DNA of 5,878 nt, taken from contig CAZOQT010000048.1 of the NCBI GenBank assembly GCA_964582265.1, positions 1 to 5,878 on the forward strand, given 5' to 3'. Source of the DNA: JBAZYK01 sp964582265. Lineage in GTDB: Bacteria; Patescibacteriota; Gracilibacteria; UBA1369. This document shows, piece after piece, positions 1 through 3,941 of this stretch. The notes under the pieces are model-generated. The model was not told the origin of the DNA, did no database searches, and saw only the letters and a list, made by a program, of their open reading frames with translations. The stretch's first letter is position 1, and every line of letters begins with the position of its first letter. The translations under genes were made by a program, and so were the position numbers.

Positions 1-53
1 TTTATTTATTATGTTGCAAATATTGAATAAATTCATAGTATTGATTATTAAGG

Positions 54-138
54 GCACAACATTTCGTACAACTACTGTCTTGCTGTCCTTTTCGCCTGGA
101 TAATAGCAAGCATTGGTGTGTTTTGGGAAGTGTTGTTC
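54..138 (+). other. Candidate structured RNA or folded DNA site upstream of the recombinase gene
   Basis: This is an 85-nt block in the AT-rich, gene-free left end that can fold into one irregular rod. The outer stem pairs 56-65 with 127-136 (10 pairs, one a G-T wobble), with a further G54-C138 pair beyond one mismatch. The inner stem pairs 79-86 with 103-110: CTTGCT against AGCAAG is perfect, then a wobble and one more pair. The two stems are nested and compatible. It does not match tmRNA, SRP RNA or tRNA features that I know. It could be a small RNA, a 5' regulatory element or a recombination site for the neighbouring recombinase. Nested stems can arise by chance, so the call is tentative. 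The rest of 1-259 holds no convincing gene; the longest + strand frame from an ATG (11-103) gives only 30 residues. Confidence 0.25.
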
Positions 139-159
139 GGTAAGGCAATTTGAGTGCAG

Positions 160-173
160 TGTGCGTTCGCACA
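160..173. repeat. Perfect 6-bp inverted repeat (hairpin)
   Basis: TGTGCG and CGCACA are separated by only TT, so the stem would open to five pairs around a four-base GTTC loop. A T-rich stretch begins a few bases downstream (from 176, with a clear T-run near 183). It could be a weak terminator for a transcript covering 54-138, or a protein-binding palindrome in front of the recombinase gene. The stem is short and the T-run is not directly adjacent, so it is not called a terminator. Confidence 0.35.
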
Positions 174-259
174 GATTTTAAGTTTTTTTCAGGTTTGGTT
201 TAGAAAAATTTAATTTTTTTTTGTTATTTTGGGTTTATTGATTTGGATTATTTTAGCTT

Positions 260-1120
260 ATGGAACACCTTTTATTGCGTTTAGTGGAGGAGTTGAGGTT
301 GAAGGGCAACAGTTTAAGGACTGTGCGGGCTTATCGTTCGTGTGTGGCTGGTTTTATGGCTTATTTTATTGATAAATATGGCTATGGTATTGAGTCGGGC
401 GAGGCTTTGGACATAGAAAAAATCCGCTCTTTTCTTTTGCATAAGCAGGACATGGGCGCCGCTCCTCAAACTGTTAATCTTTATCTTAATGCGATTAAGT
501 TTTTTTATCGTCAGGTGCTTAAAGATCAAACGCCAATTCCCTTAAAATTTGCCAAAAGGTCCCGGCGGTTGCCGACTGTTTTTTCTAAGGCAGAAATCTT
601 GAAAATTTTGGCAGTTCATCAAAATAAAAAGCATCGACTCATGCTTTGTGTGGCTTATGGATCGGGTTTGCGCGTTAGCGAAATTGTTAATTTGCGGGTA
701 GGGGATTTGGATTTTGGACGGAATCTGGTTTGTGTAAAGCACGGAAAAGGGGATAAGGATCGCGTTTCAGTGCTATCGACCAAAATAAAAGATGAACTAA
801 AAGCCTTTGTTTTTGGCAAGAATATTCGTGATTTTGTATTTGAAAGTCAAAGAGGAAGTGCAGGGGATTGCAAGAATGGCGGCAAAAAACTGCATCAGCG
901 GACGGCTCAAAAAGTTTTTCTAAATGCGCTTAATAAAGCTGGAATTAACAAAATTGCCGGGTTTCATTCGCTGCGGCACAGTTTTGCGACTCATTTGTTG
1001 GAGGACGGAGTCGATATCCGCTATATTCAGCAAATTTTGGGGCACAGCAGCATTAAAACTACGCAAATTTATACCAAAGTAACAGATGTGGCGCTCGCCA
1101 AAATAAAAAGTCCGCTCTAA
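260..1120 (+). CDS. Tyrosine recombinase/integrase, XerC/XerD-like
   Basis: This 286-residue protein is a complete site-specific tyrosine recombinase, which cuts and rejoins DNA through a 3'-phosphotyrosine link. Residues 1-90 form the N-terminal SAM-like core-binding domain. Residues 105-286 form the catalytic domain. All six catalytic positions are present: Arg138 (in GLRVSE), Lys163 (in HGKGDKDR), His236 and Arg239 (in HSLRH), His262 (in LGHSS) and nucleophile Tyr271 (in QIYTKV). The length fits Xer proteins (about 280-300). The C-terminal KIKSPL tail resembles single-Xer proteins of archaea and CPR bacteria, from memory. The start is well fixed, because an in-frame TAG lies at 254-256, two codons before the ATG. 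No good Shine-Dalgarno is seen; only GGA at 245-247. It lacks the extra segment typical of integron integrases. It could be the chromosome-dimer recombinase or belong to a mobile element; no element ends are seen, so the role is open. Confidence 0.95.
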   Translation: MEHLLLRLVEELRLKGNSLRTVRAYRSCVAGFMAYFIDKYGYGIESGEALDIEKIRSFLLHKQDMGAAPQTVNLYLNAIKFFYRQVLKDQTPIPLKFAKRSRRLPTVFSKAEILKILAVHQNKKHRLMLCVAYGSGLRVSEIVNLRVGDLDFGRNLVCVKHGKGDKDRVSVLSTKIKDELKAFVFGKNIRDFVFESQRGSAGDCKNGGKKLHQRTAQKVFLNALNKAGINKIAGFHSLRHSFATHLLEDGVDIRYIQQILGHSSIKTTQIYTKVTDVALAKIKSPL

Positions 1121-1145
1121 AACGGCATGGAACACAAACTGATTA

Positions 1146-1490
1146 CTATTTTTTGATTTCGGCTGCGAGCAGGGCGTTTCTTTGATTTTCCAGACATAAG
1201 TAAAGCACTTCCGCAGAAAAATAATCACACAGATCTATGGTTCTGTTGACTGCGTCCAGAATTATCCTTGTTGCTTCTGGTGTATCTGGTTGTATGGGCA
1301 TGTTTAGGACCTGTTTAACTGCAGAAATGATTTCTTCTATTCTAGGATCTTTCGCCTGTATGATACTGGAGAGATCGTGAGCTTGTGTTAATAAATCCAG
1401 GTCGTCACAAAATTTAGTTAGGCTTTCTGGAAGGTCCCTTAAAAATTCTAAGTCTTTTGGATTTTCGGGGTGCTTGTTAATTCCGGACAT
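1146..1490 (-). CDS. Hypothetical protein, small helical, acidic N-terminal half
   Basis: I do not recognise this 114-residue frame. It is the only sizeable frame between the recombinase gene and the terminator, and it begins with ATG and ends with TAG. The protein looks soluble and mostly alpha-helical. It has an acidic N-terminal half (residues 13-60, e.g. CDDLDLL), a Pro-containing link near 64-71, and a helical C-terminal half rich in Leu, Ala and Ile. It has three Cys (28, 93, 104) in no metal-binding spacing, and no signal peptide or membrane segment. No Shine-Dalgarno is visible before the ATG. It lies downstream of rpsG on the same strand but beyond a strong terminator, so it probably needs its own promoter within 1491-1556. 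It converges on the recombinase gene with 25 bp between the stops. It may be a lineage-specific small protein; a chance frame cannot be excluded. Confidence 0.55.
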   Translation of the reverse strand: MSGINKHPENPKDLEFLRDLPESLTKFCDDLDLLTQAHDLSSIIQAKDPRIEEIISAVKQVLNMPIQPDTPEATRIILDAVNRTIDLCDYFSAEVLYLCLENQRNALLAAEIKK

Positions 1491-1556
1491 GACGTTTGAC
1501 TTAAATGTAGGCTGTTAAGTTAACATCTTAGTGAGCTTGATTTCAACTTGATTTAC

Positions 1557-1585
1557 AAAAAAGCCCCGGGTTGGAGGGGCTTTTT
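1557..1585 (-). terminator. Intrinsic terminator of the rpoC-rpsL-rpsG operon
   Basis: A perfect 10-bp stem (AAAAAGCCCC at 1558-1567 with GGGGCTTTTT at 1576-1585) encloses an 8-nt loop. On the - strand the GC core is followed by six U (1557-1562). It lies about 37 nt beyond the rpsG stop, where the operon should end. The T-run on the other side means it could also stop + strand transcripts. Confidence 0.88.
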
Positions 1586-1622
1586 ATAATTGTGTGAATG
1601 TTCGGTTCTGAATGCGTTCGTC

Positions 1623-2078
1623 TTAGTACTTAGCGTAATGCGCAAAAGCTTTGTTAGCTTGAGCCATCTTCATGGTGTCATCCTTCTTCTTGATTGCGGA
1701 ACCTTCACCATTAGAAGCCGCAAGGAGTTCATCAGCCAATTTTTGAGCCATTGGGCTGCCTTTTTTGCCACGAGCGCCTTCCAAAATCCAGCGGAATGCA
1801 AGCATTAATTGGCGACCTGGTTTTACTTCGATTGGAATTTGGTAAACAGCACCACCAATACGTTTTGCCTTGATTTCTAGAGTTGGTTTAACGGATTCAA
1901 TTGCTTTTTCAAATACTTTTTCCGGAACTTTGTTGCCCTTTTCAACTAAAATCGCGAGCATATCTTTAAAGATTTTGCGGGCAATGTTCTTTTTACCTTC
2001 TTGCATGAGGTAGTTGATAAACTTCTCTTGAAGAGGATTTGAGCCTTCCGGAATGTAGAGTGATCTTTTTTGTGCCAT
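1623..2078 (-). CDS. rpsG: 30S ribosomal protein S7
   Basis: S7 is a primary 16S rRNA-binding protein that starts assembly of the 30S head and lies near the mRNA exit and E site. The 151-residue product is full length for a short bacterial S7 (about 156 usual). Family landmarks in order are FINYLMQEGKKN (20-31), the beta-hairpin with KRIGGAVYQIPIEV (72-85), LAFRWILEGAR (93-103), LADELLAASNGEGSAIKK (114-131) and the C-terminal ANKAFAHY (141-148). The basic N-terminal stretch before the first helix is about five residues shorter than in E. coli. The start is secure, because an in-frame TAA lies at 2085-2087, three codons upstream. It is the last gene of the operon, 75 bp after rpsL and followed by a strong terminator. 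fusA and tuf, which commonly follow, are not here. Confidence 0.98.
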   Translation of the reverse strand: MAQKRSLYIPEGSNPLQEKFINYLMQEGKKNIARKIFKDMLAILVEKGNKVPEKVFEKAIESVKPTLEIKAKRIGGAVYQIPIEVKPGRQLMLAFRWILEGARGKKGSPMAQKLADELLAASNGEGSAIKKKDDTMKMAQANKAFAHYAKY

Positions 2079-2085
2079 TTCCTTT
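2079..2085 (-). promoter_or_regulatory. Ribosome-binding site of rpsG, unusually close to the start
   Basis: The - strand reads AAAAGGAA directly before the ATG, leaving only two bases between the GG and the start codon; 5-9 is usual for the SD core. The next in-frame upstream codons include a stop, so the ATG cannot be moved upstream. The purine-rich match is clear, but its efficiency at this spacing is unknown. Confidence 0.55.
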
Positions 2086-2118
2086 TAATTAGTAATTAGA
2101 AATTTGTAATTAGTAGTT
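2084..2118 (-). repeat. Five tandem degenerate AATTACT heptads before rpsG
   Basis: Read on the - strand, the spacer splits cleanly into five 7-mers: AACTACT, AATTACA, AATTTCT, AATTACT and AATTAAA. They run directly into the GGA ribosome-binding site of rpsG. Each copy is within two substitutions of AATTACT. The array is unstructured and A/T-rich, and would form the mRNA leader of rpsG. Its function is unknown; it could be a translation-promoting leader, a protein-binding array or a slippage-derived repeat. Confidence 0.7.
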
Positions 2119-2120
2119 AA

Positions 2121-2153
2121 GCTCGGCCTGCGGCCTCGCATTGCTCGCGCGGC
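2121..2153. repeat. GC-rich palindromic block between rpsL and rpsG
   Basis: These 33 bases are strikingly GC-rich in an otherwise AT-rich spacer and abut the rpsL stop codon. GGCC at 2125-2128 pairs with GGCC at 2132-2135 around a 3-nt loop. A competing pairing of GCC/GCG (2126-2132) with CGC/GGC (2148-2153) uses one bulged T. Neither is followed by a U-run on the - strand, so it is not an intrinsic terminator. It looks like a dispersed palindromic (REP-like) element or an mRNA-processing or stabilising hairpin; this is inference, since only one copy is in the window. Confidence 0.45.
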
Positions 2154-2567
2154 TTATTTCTTTGGCTTCTTAGCGCCATAACGAGAGCGGCTTTGTTTGC
2201 GATTTTGAACACCTTGTGTATCCAACTTGCCACGAACAATATGGTAACGTACACCTGGTAGATCTTTAACTCTTCCGCCACGAATAAGTACTACACTATG
2301 TTCCTGTAAATTGTGGCCTTCTCCTGGAATATAAGCGTTTACTTCAACTCCATTTGTTAAACGAACACGGGCAAATTTGCGGAGCGCTGAGTTAGGTTTC
2401 TTTGGTGTCATTGTGCCAACTTTAATGCAAACTCCACGTTTTTGAGGACATGGAAGGTCAAGACTCGCGTTCTTTAAAGTATTGAAAGTCTTTTGAAGAG
2501 CTGGAGACTTTGATTTACGATTTTTGTTGTGACGTGGTCTGCGCACGAGTTGGTTAATTGTTGGCAT
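2154..2567 (-). CDS. rpsL: 30S ribosomal protein S12
   Basis: S12 sits at the subunit interface by the decoding centre and controls tRNA selection accuracy. The 137-residue product begins with the canonical MPTINQLVR. It has PQKRGVC (41-47), the decoding loop PKKPNSALRK (55-64), PGEGHNLQEHS (81-91) and KDLPGVRYH (101-109), then a basic tail. Lys56 and Lys101 match E. coli Lys43 and Lys88, both streptomycin-resistance positions, and both are wild type here. Asp102 is the residue that is methylthiolated in many bacteria. Relative to E. coli there are about 13 extra residues (near 25-39), as in Firmicutes and CPR S12. The start is fixed by an in-frame TAA at 2574-2576. It lies 117 bp downstream of rpoC and 75 bp upstream of rpsG. 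Confidence 0.98.
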   Translation of the reverse strand: MPTINQLVRRPRHNKNRKSKSPALQKTFNTLKNASLDLPCPQKRGVCIKVGTMTPKKPNSALRKFARVRLTNGVEVNAYIPGEGHNLQEHSVVLIRGGRVKDLPGVRYHIVRGKLDTQGVQNRKQSRSRYGAKKPKK

Positions 2568-2575
2568 TTTCCTTT
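2568..2575 (-). promoter_or_regulatory. Ribosome-binding site of rpsL, unusually close to the start
   Basis: The - strand reads AAAGGAAA immediately before the ATG, with three bases between the GG and the start codon. The start cannot be wrong, because MPTINQLVR is the invariant S12 N-terminus. The short spacing is therefore real and matches that at rpsG. Confidence 0.55.
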
Positions 2576-2578
2576 ATG

Positions 2579-2592
2579 AGTAATGAATAATT
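2579..2592 (-). repeat. Two AATTACT-type heptads before rpsL
   Basis: On the - strand AATTATT and CATTACT sit in tandem, each one substitution from the AATTACT unit found before rpsG. They end 6 bases upstream of the GG of the rpsL ribosome-binding site. Two copies alone would be weak evidence; their match to the five-copy array before the next gene makes them worth recording. Confidence 0.45.
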
Positions 2593-2609
2593 AGATTCTT
2601 TTCTGACAA

Positions 2610-2667
2610 GGCTTGCCTACTTTACACTGCAATTTTTATAAATGCAAGGGAAGTTGGCAGGCAAGCC
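2610..2667. repeat. 9-bp inverted repeat in the rpoC-rpsL spacer
   Basis: GGCTTGCCT (2610-2618) is the exact reverse complement of AGGCAAGCC (2659-2667). A second, imperfect dyad (TGCA at 2628-2631 with TGCA at 2643-2646, continuing into A/T pairs with one bulge) nests inside, so the spacer RNA could form a long stem. No U-run follows on either strand, so it is not an intrinsic terminator. It may be an mRNA-processing hairpin between rpoC and rpsL, or an operator: one arm overlaps a likely -35 box. Confidence 0.7.
2635..2664 (-). promoter_or_regulatory. Putative sigma-70 promoter for rpsL-rpsG
   Basis: On the - strand TTGCCT (2664-2659, 4 of 6 to the -35 consensus) is followed after 18 bp by TATAAA (2640-2635, 5 of 6 to the -10 consensus). 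Transcription would start near 2628, giving a leader of about 60 nt before the rpsL ATG. It would let the two ribosomal genes be made in excess of rpoC. The -35 box lies inside one arm of the inverted repeat, and the other arm falls just after the start point. This is a consensus match only. Confidence 0.4.
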
Positions 2668-2684
2668 ATTAAACCTATAAAAAG

Positions 2685-3841
2685 CTACACTACAGCTAGT
2701 TTGCGAGTGTCCGCAACCTCTGTCTTCTGCGCTGCGGCCTGTTTTTGTTCGGCAGGAATCAGTTCTGGATGCAGTTTTCTGAAGGTTTCACCGGCAGGAA
2801 TCAACTTACCAATGATTACGTTTTCTTTTAGACCTTCAAGACGGTCAATGCGGTTTGTGGTAGCGGCTTCTACTAATACACGGATTGTTTCCTGGAAGGA
2901 AGCGGCAGAAAGCCAGCTTTCTGTATGGAGGGCAATACGGGTAAGTCCAAGCAGCAATCTTTCTGACTTAGCCTTCTTTCCACCTTTCTTTTCTGCTTCA
3001 CGGTTAGCCATTTCGTACTGAATGATATCAACAATTTCACCAGCCAGGAATGGAGTGTCGCCTGCGTCAAGAATTCTGATCTTAGATAGCATTTGGCGGG
3101 CAATGATTTCGATGTGTTTATCGTTAATTGTTTGACCTTGAGAAGCATAAATACTTTGTACTTCGGTCATGATGTACTTTTCAACAGTGTAAATGTCTGT
3201 TAAGCGCATCAGTTCGCGTAAGTTTAGGTGGCCTGTAGTCAAAGCGTCACCTTTCTTAACAAGTGAATTATTAGCTACCTTGATTGTTTTGCCGAATGGA
3301 ATCTTGTAGTTCTTTTCAATGTTGGCATCGCAAAGGACTCTGATGTATTCAGGAGTAACTTCTGTTACTTTACCTGTTTCTTCTGCGCGAACTACTTCTT
3401 TGGTTGTTTCTGATTTAGCAATTACGTCTTTTGCTTTTACTTTGTCACCCTTTTTGACTGTCGCAACAAGGTCAGCACCAAGTTGATGATCCAGTTCTAC
3501 TGGTTCTTCTGAAGTAATGGTGATTTCTGCCAAATGACCTTTGTGGCTGATTTTTACACGACCAGCAATTTCCGCAAGGAAAGCAGGGGATTTTGGTATG
3601 CGTGCTTCAAAAAGTTCTTCAACACGTGTAAGACCTTGAGTAATATCACCTTCACCGGCAACACCACCCATGTGGAAGGTACGCATTGTAAGCTGTGTAC
3701 CTGGTTCACCAATGGATTGAGCGGCAATAATACCTACGGCTGTACCAATTTGTACGGTGTGGTTTGTACCAAGATCTTTACCATAACACTTAATACAAAT
3801 ACCACCTTCAGTTTGACAAGTCATAACAGAGCGAACTTCAA
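2685..3841 (-). CDS. rpoC: RNA polymerase beta' subunit, C-terminal fragment after the gap
   Basis: This is the C-terminal 384 residues of beta', joined to the next entry across the N-run; the first whole codons are EVRSVMTC. Numbering from the Met at 3824, three Cys of the second zinc site are seen (Cys3, Cys10, Cys13 in TCQTEGGICIKC), matching E. coli 888/895/898. The trigger helix/loop follows (IAAQSIGEPG 33-42, TMRTFHMGG 46-54), with catalytic-loop His51 matching E. coli His936. The chain passes straight to DITQGLTRVEELFEAR, so the roughly 190-residue SI3 insertion of E. coli is absent. Later landmarks are INDKHIEIIARQML, the SFQETIRVL box and GLKENVIIGKLIPAG. The protein ends in a short variable tail and a TAG stop. 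The Met at 3824 is internal and not a start. Confidence 0.97.
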
Positions 3842-3941
3842 NNNNNNNNNNNNNNNNNNNNNNNNNNNNNNNNNNNNNNNNNNNNNNNNNNNNNNNNNNN
3901 NNNNNNNNNNNNNNNNNNNNNNNNNNNNNNNNNNNNNNNNN
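3842..3941. other. Assembly gap of 100 N inside rpoC
   Basis: The run is exactly 100 N, a common scaffold placeholder. The left flank ends at a residue matching about E. coli 664 and the right flank resumes at about 882, so roughly 215-220 codons (about 650 nt) should lie here. The reading frames on the two sides differ by a length of 100; a true length must leave remainder 2 on division by 3. The missing part carries the F-loop, the bridge helix and the first Cys of the second zinc site. Confidence 0.97.

Noticed and set aside
6..35. dif-like site (TTATGTTGCA plus an AATAAATTC arm), including a 12-bp palindrome at 24-35
   Set aside because: Only loosely similar to dif; A/T-rich palindromes of this size are expected by chance.
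11..103. Short + strand frame of 30 codons at the left end, also open to the window edge
   Set aside because: No recognisable protein pattern or ribosome-binding site, and it overlaps the hairpin block. It could be the tail of a gene to the left, but nothing supports that.
54..138. Integron attC site beside an integron integrase
   Set aside because: The boxes near the stem base (GCACAAC and GTTGTTC) deviate from RYYYAAC/GTTRRRY, and the recombinase lacks the extra segment typical of integron integrases.
221..259. Leaderless promoter for the recombinase gene (TATTTT at 249-254)
   Set aside because: The -10 match is 4 of 6 and there is no acceptable -35 box at normal spacing.
1518..1546. Promoter for the hypothetical gene on the - strand (TTGAAA, 17 bp, TTAACT)
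   Set aside because: The -10 match is only 3 of 6; the GTTAAGTTAAC palindrome there (1514-1524) is short.
1596..1620. Near-direct repeat GAATGTTCG / GAATGCGTTCG after rpsG
   Set aside because: Two short imperfect copies with no context; probably chance.
3821..3841. beta' frame continuing through the N-run to end just left of the gap
   Set aside because: The residues after the N are in the wrong frame; the true beta' continuation is in another frame (EVRSVMTC), so the placeholder length is at fault.
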